Under the pieces are notes generated by a model. The model saw only the letters and a list, made by a program, of their open reading frames with translations, made no database searches and was not told where the DNA came from. The position numbers were made by a program, and so were the translations under genes. DNA of 64,000 nt from Croceitalea sp947503285 (GTDB taxonomy: Bacteria; Bacteroidota; Bacteroidia; Flavobacteriales; Flavobacteriaceae), in the NCBI RefSeq assembly GCF_036985505.1, contig NZ_BTGQ01000003.1, forward strand, positions 372,001 to 436,000. The letters are read 5' to 3'. Positions 1-9,676 of the stretch are shown here, piece by piece. Positions within the stretch are counted from its first letter, which is position 1; every line of letters starts with the position of its first letter.

Positions 1-993
1 TTTATAGGTTTCTAGGTTTTCTGGCAACATGTCAAGTGAAACAATGTCCATTTGTCCATCATTATTGATGTCTGCAATGTCATTTCCCATTGAAAAGTGG
101 GAGGTGTTTCCTAGTTTTTCATCATTTTCAGAGATAATTTCACGAAACGTGCCATTTTTTTGGTTGATGTAGAGGTAATCATTTTCAAAAAAATCGTTTC
201 CCACATAAATATCCGGATAACCGTCGTTATTTAGATCGCTGATGGATAAATCCAATCCATAACCGGATTTACCTTGATAGATTCCGGCTTGGGAACTCAC
301 ATCATTGAAATAACCGTTTACATTTTCGTATATGCGGTCACCTGATAGGGAATCCACTTTTTTGCGTAACACTCCGCGGCCGTAATTTCTATTTGGGTGT
401 ACCGAGTGGTTGAGCAGGTACATATCGAGATCTCCATCAAGGTCAAAATCAAAAAAGGCAGATTGCGTTGAAAGTCCTTCAAAGTCCAATCCATAATCTT
501 TTGCACTTTCTTTAAAGGTAGGTATGCCGTTTGCGTTGATACCTTGATTGATGTATAATTTGTTTTGGCCTTTTAGATTACGATATCCCGCAGCCTGACA
601 GACGTAAATATCCAACAAACCGTCATTATTGATATCTACTTGGGTAGCACCGGTATTCCAACCATCGGAGGACATCAAGTTGGACTCTGCCGTAACGTTG
701 ACGAACTGAAACTTGCCTTTGTTTAAATAGAGTTGATTTGGTATTTGATTACCTACGAAATAGATATCCACTAAAGAATCATTGTTAAAGTCTGCGGTAA
801 CTACACCGGCACCATTATAGTAATAGAGGTAATTGAGGATGTTGAGTTCTGGCGAATCTAGAAGGGTGTTCGAAAAGGTAATGGTGGTTTGTGTGGATGG
901 TACTTTGACAAACTTTCTTTCGGACTTGGAACTACAAGAAAATAAAAGGCTTAAAAAGCCAAATAGTATGATAATCCGTCGCATGGTTCTCAT
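1..993 (-). CDS. VCBS/FG-GAP repeat lipoprotein, C-terminal part outside window
   Basis: The reading frame is open from the start codon to the left edge of the window, giving 331 codons of a longer protein. The N-terminus is a lipoprotein signal with a lipobox ending LLFSC (Cys20). Repeated calcium-loop-like motifs follow, such as DFNNDSLVDIY, DINNDGLLDIY, DFDLDGDLDMY and DLNNDGYPDIY, typical of VCBS/FG-GAP beta-propellers of the CRTAC1 type; such proteins often end in an ASPIC/UnbV domain, which would lie outside this window. Two in-frame ATGs (993 and 984) are possible; the first is used. It lies downstream of susCD in the same direction but beyond a strong terminator, so it is probably transcribed separately. 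A surface-exposed role is inferred from the lipoprotein signal. Its substrate is unknown. Confidence 0.85.
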   Translation of the reverse strand, partial: MRTMRRIIILFGFLSLLFSCSSKSERKFVKVPSTQTTITFSNTLLDSPELNILNYLYYYNGAGVVTADFNNDSLVDIYFVGNQIPNQLYLNKGKFQFVNVTAESNLMSSDGWNTGATQVDINNDGLLDIYVCQAAGYRNLKGQNKLYINQGINANGIPTFKESAKDYGLDFEGLSTQSAFFDFDLDGDLDMYLLNHSVHPNRNYGRGVLRKKVDSLSGDRIYENVNGYFNDVSSQAGIYQGKSGYGLDLSISDLNNDGYPDIYVGNDFFENDYLYINQKNGTFREIISENDEKLGNTSHFSMGNDIADINNDGQMDIVSLDMLPENLETYK

Positions 994-1125
994 CGTCAAA
1001 ATAGGGCGCCAATATAAGTAATCTAAATAAAAGTATAAAGAATTACAATAGTCCAAATATGTTACATTAAGATGTGTTAAAGGCCAATGGTTGCGTAGGA
1101 TATTTACAATGCTATTTTGAAACAT

Positions 1126-1160
1126 AAAAAAACCCTGACTTTTTAAAGTCAGGGTTTTTA
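1126..1160 (-). terminator. Rho-independent terminator after susD
   Basis: A perfect inverted repeat (CCCTGACTTT / AAAGTCAGGG, 1133-1154) is bounded by A-runs on the left and T-runs on the right. Read on the minus strand it gives a stem followed by seven T residues, 25 bases past the susD stop codon. It should end the susCD transcript and separate it from the VCBS gene. The flanking A/T runs mean it could also work in the other direction. Confidence 0.85.
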
Positions 1161-1178
1161 TTTTATCCTCAAACTTGA

Positions 1179-2807
1179 TTAGTATCCAGGGTTCTGGGTC
1201 AAGTTAGGGTTTGCCAATAATTGTGGCAGTGGAATCGGGAACAACAATCTGGTTGCATTTCCAGTTTCCGCGGAACTTTTAAATTCCCATCCTCTGAGGT
1301 ACTGTCCAAAACGAATCATATCGTTTCTTCTCCAACCTTCAACGAACAATTCCCTTGCTCTTTCATCGGCCAATTCTGCCTCATTCACGTCACCAAGAGG
1401 AGCAGCACCCCTGATGGTACGTAATTCGTTGACCATAGCAGTAGCATTACCGCCACTTCTTAGCATTGCTTCAGCTCTCATTAAGTGGGCGTCTGCATAA
1501 CGGAATTGAATACTGTGTCCTGTGAAACCTCCAAAACGTGGGTTATACTTGATAACACGAATACCCGTTTGCTCGTTGTTACTAATTAGGTTAGGAGCTC
1601 CGGTTCCATCCACAAATTCCCTAGAAAATTGTAGCGGGGCACCTTGTCTATCGTTAACAGCAGAACCGTCTAAGTTGTATTGTTGACCAATAAGGAAACC
1701 AAAACCAACGTTTGAACCAACTTCAAAACCATCTTCGTCTTCGGTACCTTCCCTGTCAGTAAAAGGTAGACCTTCACTTGGCACACCACCTCTACGCTCT
1801 TCTTGACCATCTAATGGTGTCAAATCAGTTTCCACGGCGTTACTGTTGGGGTCTCCTTCAAATAAATCATAATATTCGGCCAATGTACTGAAACCATTCC
1901 AACCACCTCCACCAATGCTGGTAGAATTATAATGTAATGTGTTGAAAATTCGGTTACCTACAGCAGCAGGTGTAAACCATATGGTCTCGCTATCTGTAGA
2001 ATTTTGAAATATTTCAAAATAGCCTTGTTGTAAGGCAAATCCATCACCTGTTATTGCATCTACCAAAGAAATAACTTCGGCCATGTCAGCAGGGTTTGGT
2101 GTTCCGCCGCCACCGGTTAACTGGTTATCATAAATATGACGATTCAACAGAACTTTGGCCCTTAAAAAACGTGCTGCCGCCTTGCTGGCTCTTTCCAAAT
2201 CATCTCCTGCTCCAGCTGCTACCGTAGGTAGACCTTGAATTGCAGTGTCTAAATCAGCTAAAATGAAATTTACAGCTTCCGCACCGGTCAATACCGTAGG
2301 AAAATCATTTAGGGGTGCCGTAGCTTCCCTAAAGGGTACTTGACCATAAAGATCTAAAATCGTCCACATTGAATACGCCCTTAAAAAAGATGCTTCAGCA
2401 ACATCCAATGGAGTCGGGCTACTTAAAGGATCTAAAATCTGGGTTGCTACTAATTGGTTCTGATTGAACTGCTCGAAAGGGGTAAGAATGTCGGTTTCCT
2501 GTAATCCCCATTCATGTTGGTGCAATTTTCTCCAGCGACCATTATCTCCCCAATCCGCACCACGGGTCGGAATTAGTAATGCATCCGTGGTTACCTCGCG
2601 CATGGCATAGACATTTGCTTGGTCACCCAACTGGCCAGAAATACTACCGTATAACTGGGTTACGGCACTAGCAGGATCTGCCAAGCCTTCAAATTCACCT
2701 GTGCCGCCTACAGCATCATCCAATTCTACCTCTAAATCGGTACAGGAGCTTGCCCCTACAAGAGCGGCAAAGGATAATAAATAAATTTTGATTTGATTTC
2801 TTTTCAT
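1179..2807 (-). CDS. SusD-like outer-membrane lipoprotein (RagB/SusD family)
   Basis: Glycan-binding lid that sits on the SusC-type porin at the cell surface. The protein has 542 residues, usual for the family. It has a lipoprotein signal (Cys22 in VGASSC), helical TPR-like segments such as ASFLRAYSMWTILDLYGQVP, and the family ending in which a WRRNDMIRFG stretch precedes a short tail ending LTQNPGY. It starts 18 bases after susC and must be co-transcribed with it. Divergent LacI, GH65 and GH13 genes suggest that the ligand is a malto-oligosaccharide or other alpha-glucan; this is inferred from context, not from binding residues. No SusE or SusF homologue follows it here. Confidence 0.95.
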   Translation of the reverse strand: MKRNQIKIYLLSFAALVGASSCTDLEVELDDAVGGTGEFEGLADPASAVTQLYGSISGQLGDQANVYAMREVTTDALLIPTRGADWGDNGRWRKLHQHEWGLQETDILTPFEQFNQNQLVATQILDPLSSPTPLDVAEASFLRAYSMWTILDLYGQVPFREATAPLNDFPTVLTGAEAVNFILADLDTAIQGLPTVAAGAGDDLERASKAAARFLRAKVLLNRHIYDNQLTGGGGTPNPADMAEVISLVDAITGDGFALQQGYFEIFQNSTDSETIWFTPAAVGNRIFNTLHYNSTSIGGGGWNGFSTLAEYYDLFEGDPNSNAVETDLTPLDGQEERRGGVPSEGLPFTDREGTEDEDGFEVGSNVGFGFLIGQQYNLDGSAVNDRQGAPLQFSREFVDGTGAPNLISNNEQTGIRVIKYNPRFGGFTGHSIQFRYADAHLMRAEAMLRSGGNATAMVNELRTIRGAAPLGDVNEAELADERARELFVEGWRRNDMIRFGQYLRGWEFKSSAETGNATRLLFPIPLPQLLANPNLTQNPGY

Positions 2808-2825
2808 GATTTAACAATTTTTTAA

Positions 2826-5800
2826 TTAAAATCTGGCATTGATTCCAAATGTAACGGTCAAAGGATTCGGGAAAGCTGACCAATCTATACCACGGGTTGG
2901 TAAGTTAGATGAGTTCAAAGATCCCGTTGCAACAGATACCTCTGGGTCTATACCACTGTAATCAGTAATTAAGAATAGGTTCTGTCCATTTAACGTTAAT
3001 CGCAAACTTTTCAAAGCACTATCATCCTTTAGAGGCCAATTGTAACCAATGGTTGCGTTTTGTAAACGAACATAATCACCACTTTCTAAAAATCTAGTGG
3101 AAACCGCAGTTGAAGCACCAGGATCCTCGCCACTGGTAAGTACATCTTGTGTTACGTTACGGGAAGTACCTAACTGTCCAGCATTGAAGAAGGAATTGGC
3201 CGTATTGTTATATACTGAAAAGCCAAATTGTCCTTGGAAATATGTGCTGAAGTCCCAGTTTTTAATACTTAGGTTTAGAGAAAGACCAGAAGTCCAATCA
3301 GGTAATGCATCTTCACCAACAAAAGTCCTATCGGCATCAGGGTCACCAACACCATTACCGTCGAAGTCCGTATATATTGGGTTTCCAGTGCTATCGAAGC
3401 CTTCAAAGACGGCCATAAAATATGAGAATAATGACCTACCTTCTTGAAAACGTTGTGCAAATGCCCCAGAAAGACCAGGACCGTTGATTGGGCCTGCATC
3501 AATAGGAATGGAGAAGTTTTGAACTTCGTTCTCATTGTAGGCTACATTGAAGGCAGCTGAGAAGGTCACATCTTCCGTTTGGATAAAGTCATAATTCAAA
3601 GCAACTTCCACACCTTTGTTCACAACCTCTGCATCAGTGTTGTCAAATCGTGTTGCCGAGTTTGATGGAAAAGCGGCAGGAGTCAGTAATAAAAGATCGG
3701 TTGTCGTTCGGTTATAGACGTCAACACTACCATTAAAACGATCGTTGTTAAATCCAAAATCAACCCCAACATTAAATTCCGTAGTTGGCTCCCACTGTAA
3801 ATCAGGGTTTGGAGCAGCTGTGATAATGAGGCCAGGACGGATGATTTCTTGGTTGAATTGAATTCCGTTTACTGGGAATTGCTGAACAAATCTAGAATCG
3901 TTCGGTCCTAAACCATCTTGGTTACCGGTCACACCCGCACTTAATCTAAGTTTTAATGTGGAAACATTCTCACCTACAAAATCTTCCTCGGCAATTTGCC
4001 AAGCAAAAGCACCAGAAGGGAAATAACCATATTGGTTGTTTTCACCAAATCTTGAAGAACCATCCGCTCTAAAAGTACCCGTAAAGATGTACTTGTCATT
4101 AATAGTGACATTTGCCCTACCAAAGAATGATTGCAGTTCTGTGGTGAAATCAAACAAATCTACATATAAGGCGTTTACCTCCCTAGAAAATCCAAAAGGA
4201 GTTGTGCCTGATGTATTGTCGGGATCATTGAAAAACAAATCTAGATTAGTAGAATTTATGTCATATAAGAATTGGTCTAAATTATCAGTGTTTTCAATAG
4301 TGGCTTGAGCATCTTTGGTAGTCGCTAGCAAATCTCGACCCATTTCATCTAAATCGGAAGTACCAAATCCTCTACCTTGGGCACTTCTACCGAAAGTCCT
4401 AAAATCTTGATAGGCATAACCACCAACAACGTTCAAACTAACGTTTCCGAAATCTTTTTGATAGGTCAATGTAGCTTCCAAGGTTTGGTTGTCGTTTTCC
4501 AAAGTATTGAAGGTTCCAAAACCAAGACCAGATACTCCATTGAAACTTAACAAATCAGCAGACAGTACAGAAATGTTGTCAGATTTTGAACGGTCATAAC
4601 CAACATTTATCTTACCGGTCAGTTCAGGAGTGAAATCATATTCAACCGCCCCATTCAATAAGAATCTGTTGGTGTTGGTTTGAATCTGTGACTCCGCCAA
4701 ATAGTTTGCTGGATTGATTTGCGTACCGGCTCCTTGGAAGGTTGGGCTATTTGGCCATGTTGGGTTTGCGGAATAGGCAGCACCCAAAATATCCCCTCTA
4801 AATCCGGCTTGTGGACCTGTTGGTGGCTGATCTCTGTTAACTCGGGCAACAGAACCTTGAAAAGAGAATCTTAATTTATCATCTAAAAAGCGTTGCGACC
4901 AATTAACGCGACCTGTAATACGTTCAAATTCAGATTTTTCAACAACACCGAATTGCTTTTGGTATCCAAAGGTCGTTCTAATGTTTCCTGAACCGTAATT
5001 TTGTGAATAAGAGAGGTTTTGATTCGTGGATGCAGCAGTTCTAGTGACAACATCTTGCCAGTTGGTATTGGCACCAAAGTCATTTGCTGCAGCACTGCCT
5101 CCAAATTGAGGGATTGCTTCTAAATATTCTTCCCTGTTCAAGAGGTCAAATTGTCTTACCGGGGTAGAAACGCTAAGGTTTGAAGAGAATTCCCATGTTC
5201 CTCCGGTTCCTCCTCCTCTACCACTCTTGGTAGTAATGATCACAACACCGTTGGCACCCCTTGTACCATAAATAGCGGTAGCGGATGCATCTTTAAGGAT
5301 ACTGATGCTTTCGATGTCATTAGGATTTAAAAAACTTAAAGGGTTACCGACCTCGGCATCATTACCGCCTCCATCTGCAGAGGTAGAACCTTGTGCATCG
5401 ATATTGGCACCTAAAAGCGGAATCCCATCAACTACGAATAGTGGATTGTTATTTGCCCGAACGGAATTTGAACCCCTTATGTTCACTGAAATTCCGGCTC
5501 CAGGCTCCCCACTGTTTTGTTGGATGTTAACACCAGCAGTCTTACCTTGAATCAATTGTTCCGGTGAAGTGATTACACCACCATTGAAGTCCTCAGAGGT
5601 TACGGCGGCAACAGAACCAGTTGCATCTTTTACCGTAGTTTGACCATATCCGATGATAACAACCTCATCCAACGCCGTGGCATCTTCTTCAAGGGTCACG
5701 CTAATTGACGTTCTACCATTTACCGCAGTTTCAAATGTCTTGAAACCAATGTAACTGAATACAAGGGTAGCATCACTACCGACATCATTTAAAGTGTAAT

Positions 5801-5972
5801 TACCATCAAAGTCTGTTTGGGTACCATTAGTGGTACCTTTTACCAAGACACTAGCCCCTGGTAATGGTCCATTGGCATCAGAAACAGTACCTGATACCGT
5901 CTGGGCTTGAATCGCTCCGAAGCAAATAAATGCCCCAAGCAATAGTAAGCCTTTAAGCAGCCTAATCTTCAT
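2826..5972 (-). CDS. SusC-like TonB-dependent outer-membrane transporter (SusC/RagA family)
   Basis: TonB-dependent porin that imports the glycan captured by the neighbouring SusD. It has 1,048 residues. A signal peptide ending near AIQAQ is followed by a carboxypeptidase-regulatory-like beta-sandwich (about 25-95), a TonB-box region around ALDEVVIIGYG, a plug domain with NIRGSNS and NPLFVVDGIPL, and a long barrel ending in aromatic Phe (FGINARF). It is the first gene of the susCD transcript. The 351-base divergent space to lacI holds a LacI-type palindrome, so transcription is probably controlled by the adjacent regulator and inducing sugar. Alpha-glucan specificity is inferred from the neighbouring GH65 and GH13 enzymes. 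Confidence 0.96.
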   Translation of the reverse strand: MKIRLLKGLLLLGAFICFGAIQAQTVSGTVSDANGPLPGASVLVKGTTNGTQTDFDGNYTLNDVGSDATLVFSYIGFKTFETAVNGRTSISVTLEEDATALDEVVIIGYGQTTVKDATGSVAAVTSEDFNGGVITSPEQLIQGKTAGVNIQQNSGEPGAGISVNIRGSNSVRANNNPLFVVDGIPLLGANIDAQGSTSADGGGNDAEVGNPLSFLNPNDIESISILKDASATAIYGTRGANGVVIITTKSGRGGGTGGTWEFSSNLSVSTPVRQFDLLNREEYLEAIPQFGGSAAANDFGANTNWQDVVTRTAASTNQNLSYSQNYGSGNIRTTFGYQKQFGVVEKSEFERITGRVNWSQRFLDDKLRFSFQGSVARVNRDQPPTGPQAGFRGDILGAAYSANPTWPNSPTFQGAGTQINPANYLAESQIQTNTNRFLLNGAVEYDFTPELTGKINVGYDRSKSDNISVLSADLLSFNGVSGLGFGTFNTLENDNQTLEATLTYQKDFGNVSLNVVGGYAYQDFRTFGRSAQGRGFGTSDLDEMGRDLLATTKDAQATIENTDNLDQFLYDINSTNLDLFFNDPDNTSGTTPFGFSREVNALYVDLFDFTTELQSFFGRANVTINDKYIFTGTFRADGSSRFGENNQYGYFPSGAFAWQIAEEDFVGENVSTLKLRLSAGVTGNQDGLGPNDSRFVQQFPVNGIQFNQEIIRPGLIITAAPNPDLQWEPTTEFNVGVDFGFNNDRFNGSVDVYNRTTTDLLLLTPAAFPSNSATRFDNTDAEVVNKGVEVALNYDFIQTEDVTFSAAFNVAYNENEVQNFSIPIDAGPINGPGLSGAFAQRFQEGRSLFSYFMAVFEGFDSTGNPIYTDFDGNGVGDPDADRTFVGEDALPDWTSGLSLNLSIKNWDFSTYFQGQFGFSVYNNTANSFFNAGQLGTSRNVTQDVLTSGEDPGASTAVSTRFLESGDYVRLQNATIGYNWPLKDDSALKSLRLTLNGQNLFLITDYSGIDPEVSVATGSLNSSNLPTRGIDWSAFPNPLTVTFGINARF

Positions 5973-6066
5973 AAATAATTAATTTTAAGTTTAGTTAATT
6001 TAAATTCAAGAGTTAAACATATACAAAAAAAGTGTTAAAACGCTATGATAACAGGAGTTTGCCATT

Positions 6067-6084
6067 CACGAAAACGGTTTCGTG
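6067..6084. promoter_or_regulatory. Candidate LacI-family operator
   Basis: An 18-base palindrome CACGAAAACGGTTTCGTG has 8 of 9 matching pairs around a central CG, the usual form of LacI-family operators. It lies about 95 bases upstream of the susC start and about 240 bases upstream of lacI. The sequence and symmetry are seen directly. That the adjacent LacI protein binds here is inferred. The rest of the divergent spacer (5973-6323) is AT-rich. It also has two TTCGAA hexamers (6216-6221, 6225-6230) near lacI, and no clear TTG/TAnnTTTG promoter pair was found in either direction. Confidence 0.6.
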
Positions 6085-6323
6085 TTAATAACTTTGAGTT
6101 AGTGCCATCATAATAATTCCAGCCACTTTTAATTTCCATATTCACAAGAAAATCGTGCGAAATATATGAAATATGCCGAACTTCCGCCAAATATACGGGT
6201 TTTTATTTTTGGCAATTCGAACGTTTCGAAATAGGATTTATCGGTTTTGTTAAAATATAGGTCTAAATTTTCACATTCATTTTTAATGGTTAATTTCAAA
6301 AAATTAACATTTAGCGTATTGTC

Positions 6324-7346
6324 TTGAAACAAAAAATAACCTTAAAACATATCGCAAAAGAGTTGGATGTATCCATCTCTACCGTATCCAAGGCCTTAAA
6401 GAACAGTGAGGAAATTAGCAGGGATACTAAGGAGAAGATACAGGCTTTTGCCAAACTCTATAATTACAAACCGAATAACATCGCGATTAGTTTAAAAAAC
6501 AAGCGTACCAAGAATATAGGGGTAATCATACCTGATATTGTCCACCATTTTTTTACGACGGTTATACGCGGTGTCGAAAAATTTGCGAATAGCAAAGGTT
6601 ACAATGTTATTGTATGCCTATCTGATGAATCGTTCGATAAAGAGGTCATCAATATGGAGATGTTGGCCAACGGTAGTATAGATGGTTTTATCATGTCATT
6701 ATCTTCCGGTACCCAAGAAAAGAATGATTACAATCACCTTAAAGAAGTTACCGAGCAAGGTATACCATTGGTATTGTTTGATCGCATAACCAATCAAGTG
6801 GAGTGTGACAAAGTTGTGATTGATGATAAAATGGGGGCGTATTTGGCCACAAAAAAACTAATCGATCAAGGTAGAAGGCATATTGCCCTGATTACCACTA
6901 AAAATTATTTAAGTGTCAGTAAGGCCAGGGCAGAAGGTTATTTTAAGGCACTTGCCGATAATGGTCTGCCGGTGAATGAGGATATCATCCTTAAAATGCC
7001 GTCGATGAACATCGCCGACGAAGATTTGCTCAAAAGCTTTTTTCAAGAATCAAAAGTTGATGCCGTACTATGTGTCAATGAAATATTTGCCATTTCAGCA
7101 ATGCGTATAGCCAAGCAATTGGGGGTAACGATACCCGAAGATGTTTGTTTTATCGGCTTCACAGATGGGCTTTTATCGAAATACGCGAACCCCAGTTTGA
7201 CGGCAATTGCCCAACATGGTGAGAGAATGGGTGAAATTTCGGCTCAGATGCTTATTGAGAAAATTGAAAGTGAAAATGAGGAGGAAAGCTACAAAACGGA
7301 GATTTTAGAGCCAACCCTAATTGAACGTGACTCCACAATTAATTAA
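6324..7346 (+). CDS. LacI-family transcriptional regulator of the alpha-glucan locus
   Basis: DNA-binding sugar sensor of 340 residues. The N-terminal LacI helix-turn-helix (residues 1-50) includes KHIAKELDVSISTVSKALKN. A periplasmic-binding-protein-like sensor domain (about 60-335) contains NIGVIIPDIVHHFFTTVIRG and the dimer/ligand segment DVCFIGFTDGLLSKYANPSL. The start is TTG: the helix-turn-helix begins immediately, and no in-frame ATG occurs at a suitable place. It is divergent from susC and 26 bases ahead of GH65, the usual position for a maltose/alpha-glucan regulator in flavobacteria. Maltose or a related sugar as effector is inferred. Whether it represses or activates cannot be read from the sequence. 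Confidence 0.93.
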   Translation: MKQKITLKHIAKELDVSISTVSKALKNSEEISRDTKEKIQAFAKLYNYKPNNIAISLKNKRTKNIGVIIPDIVHHFFTTVIRGVEKFANSKGYNVIVCLSDESFDKEVINMEMLANGSIDGFIMSLSSGTQEKNDYNHLKEVTEQGIPLVLFDRITNQVECDKVVIDDKMGAYLATKKLIDQGRRHIALITTKNYLSVSKARAEGYFKALADNGLPVNEDIILKMPSMNIADEDLLKSFFQESKVDAVLCVNEIFAISAMRIAKQLGVTIPEDVCFIGFTDGLLSKYANPSLTAIAQHGERMGEISAQMLIEKIESENEEESYKTEILEPTLIERDSTIN

Positions 7347-7372
7347 TTTTGTCCAAAATTTTAAAGTTTTAA

Positions 7373-9676
7373 ATGAATCAAGATTATATCCAACCAAATC
7401 CTTGGTCACTTATTGAAGAGGGTTTTGATAGCGAAAGAATAAAGTCTTCTGAAAGTCTTTTTAGCATTGGTAACGGTGCAATGGGCCAACGAGCGAATTT
7501 TGAAGAAGACTATACCGGTGGGACTTTTCAGGGCAGTTATATTGCTGGAGTTTATTATCCCGATAAAACAAGGGTAGGCTGGTGGAAGAATGGGTATCCA
7601 GAATATTTCGCAAAAGTCTTAAATGCCCCGAACTGGATTGGTATAAGAATTCGCATTGATGGTGAAACACTTGATTTGAACTCTTGTAAAAAGGTCTCTG
7701 CTTTTAAAAGGGAACTAAATATGCAAGAAGGTTGGTATAAAAGAAGCTTTAAGGCCTTATTGGCCAATGATGTCGAGGTTGATGTTATGGTGACCCGTTT
7801 TCTCAGTTTGGATTTGGACGAACTGGGCGCAATCAAATATGACATCAAGCCCTTGAACAAAGATGCTGATATTGAATGTATTCCGTATTTGGATTCTGGC
7901 ATTACCAATGAAGACAGCAATTGGGATGATAAGTTTTGGAATACCACAGGTATCGCTTCTAAAAAGAGCAGGGCTTTCATTGAGGCACATACCATGAAAA
8001 CAAATTTTGCCACATGTACTTTTATGCAAGCGAATGTCACCGTTGGTGAGCGTGCTTTAGAACCAGAACCTCTTGAACAGACCGAAACCTTTGTTGGTGT
8101 GAAATTTCAAAGTACGGTAAAGGGTGGTGAAACCATTTCGCTGGTCAAACTGGGGGGTTACACTGTTTCTAGAAACCATCCTGCAGAGCGATTGGTTGCT
8201 GAAGCCAACACCGTTTTGGATAAGGCTTCCAAACTTGGTTTTGAAAGACTGTTGGAAGATCAAAAGAAAGCTTGGGCCGCAATTTGGGAAATGAGCGATA
8301 TTACCATTGAAGGTGATGTGAAGGCGCAGCAAGGAATCCGTTTCAATATTTTTCAATTGAACCAAACTTATTTAGGTAAGGATTCACGGCTCAACATAGG
8401 TCCGAAAGGATTCACAGGGGAGAAATACGGAGGTAGTACCTATTGGGATACCGAAGCCTATTGCCTGCCTTTTTACATGGCCACTAAAGATCAGACCGTT
8501 GCTTGGAGTTTGCTGGAATATCGTTTCAATCATTTGGAAAAAGCTATCGAAAATGCCCAGAAATTGGGCTTTACGAATGGTGCCGCCTTATACCCAATGG
8601 TCACCATGAACGGTGAGGAATGCCATAACGAGTGGGAGATTACTTTTGAAGAAATCCACAGAAATGGAGCCATAGCATTTGCGATTTATAACTATTATCG
8701 CTTTACTGGCGATTATAGCTACATTCCTGAAATGGGCCTTGAAGTATTGATCGGTATCGCGCGATTTTGGCATCAAAGGGCGAACCTGTCCTCTAAAAAG
8801 AAAAAATACGTCATTCTGGGAGTCACCGGGCCAAATGAGTATGAGAATAACGTGAATAACAATTGGTATACCAATTACCTCGCAAAATGGTGTATTGAAT
8901 ATGCCTTAGAGCAGTTGGTGAAGGTCAAAGAGGGTTACCCAGTAGATTATGACCGCATCATTGCCCATACCAAACTAACCGATGCAGAGACGGAACTATG
9001 GGGAGAAGTGGCATCAAATATGTTTTTTCCCTATTCCAAGAAGCTGGAGGTGTTTCTGCAACAAGACGGGTTTTTAGATAAGGAATTGATAAAGGTAAAC
9101 GACCTTTCAAAAACAGAGCGTCCCATCAATCAAAAATGGAGTTGGGACAGGATATTGCGCTCCCCTTATATCAAACAGGCAGATGTACTACAGGGCTTTT
9201 ATTTATTTGAAGACCATTTCACTGTTGATGAGTTGGAAAAACATTTTGATTTTTACGAACCTTTTACGGTTCATGAATCTTCGTTATCACCTTGTGTACA
9301 TAGCATACAGGCCGCCAAACTAGGTCGTATGGATCAGGCATATACCTTCTATCTCCGTACGTCCAGGCTTGATTTGGATGATTATAATAAGGAGGTGGAA
9401 GAAGGTTTGCACATTACCTCTATGGCAGGTACTTGGATGAGCATTGTAGAAGGTTTCGGTGGGATGCGGGTTGCAGATGATAAATTATGCTTTACGCCAC
9501 AAATTCCGAAGCAGTGGAAATCATATTCTTTTAAAATAAACTTCAGAAATCGTATTATAAAGGTTACCGTTTCGACCAAGGGAACATCGTTTGAACTAGG
9601 TGGTAGCGAAGAAATGTCTATTCGCGTAAATGGGGAACGTGTTGTGTTACAGCCAGGGAAAAGGGTTGACATATGA
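7373..9676 (+). CDS. Glycoside hydrolase family 65, probable maltose phosphorylase
   Basis: Cytoplasmic enzyme expected to split maltose with phosphate into beta-glucose-1-phosphate and glucose. It has 767 residues and no signal peptide. The GH65 layout is complete: N-terminal beta-sandwich, linker, (alpha/alpha)6 barrel and C-terminal beta-sheet. The general acid is Glu489 in VTGPNEYENN, close to the position of the catalytic Glu of characterised lactobacillus maltose phosphorylase. The barrel motifs YWDTEAYCLPFY and NEWEITFEEIHRNG fit maltose phosphorylase better than trehalose or kojibiose phosphorylase, but specificity is inferred. Its stop overlaps the GH13 start by 4 bases, so the two are translationally coupled. 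The beta-phosphoglucomutase needed to use its product is not in this window. Confidence 0.92.
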   Translation: MNQDYIQPNPWSLIEEGFDSERIKSSESLFSIGNGAMGQRANFEEDYTGGTFQGSYIAGVYYPDKTRVGWWKNGYPEYFAKVLNAPNWIGIRIRIDGETLDLNSCKKVSAFKRELNMQEGWYKRSFKALLANDVEVDVMVTRFLSLDLDELGAIKYDIKPLNKDADIECIPYLDSGITNEDSNWDDKFWNTTGIASKKSRAFIEAHTMKTNFATCTFMQANVTVGERALEPEPLEQTETFVGVKFQSTVKGGETISLVKLGGYTVSRNHPAERLVAEANTVLDKASKLGFERLLEDQKKAWAAIWEMSDITIEGDVKAQQGIRFNIFQLNQTYLGKDSRLNIGPKGFTGEKYGGSTYWDTEAYCLPFYMATKDQTVAWSLLEYRFNHLEKAIENAQKLGFTNGAALYPMVTMNGEECHNEWEITFEEIHRNGAIAFAIYNYYRFTGDYSYIPEMGLEVLIGIARFWHQRANLSSKKKKYVILGVTGPNEYENNVNNNWYTNYLAKWCIEYALEQLVKVKEGYPVDYDRIIAHTKLTDAETELWGEVASNMFFPYSKKLEVFLQQDGFLDKELIKVNDLSKTERPINQKWSWDRILRSPYIKQADVLQGFYLFEDHFTVDELEKHFDFYEPFTVHESSLSPCVHSIQAAKLGRMDQAYTFYLRTSRLDLDDYNKEVEEGLHITSMAGTWMSIVEGFGGMRVADDKLCFTPQIPKQWKSYSFKINFRNRIIKVTVSTKGTSFELGGSEEMSIRVNGERVVLQPGKRVDI

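Noticed and set aside
6216..6230. Second LacI operator made of two TTCGAA hexamers
   Set aside because: The arms are separated by an odd 3-base spacer and do not share the half-site of the stronger palindrome, so a second operator cannot be supported.
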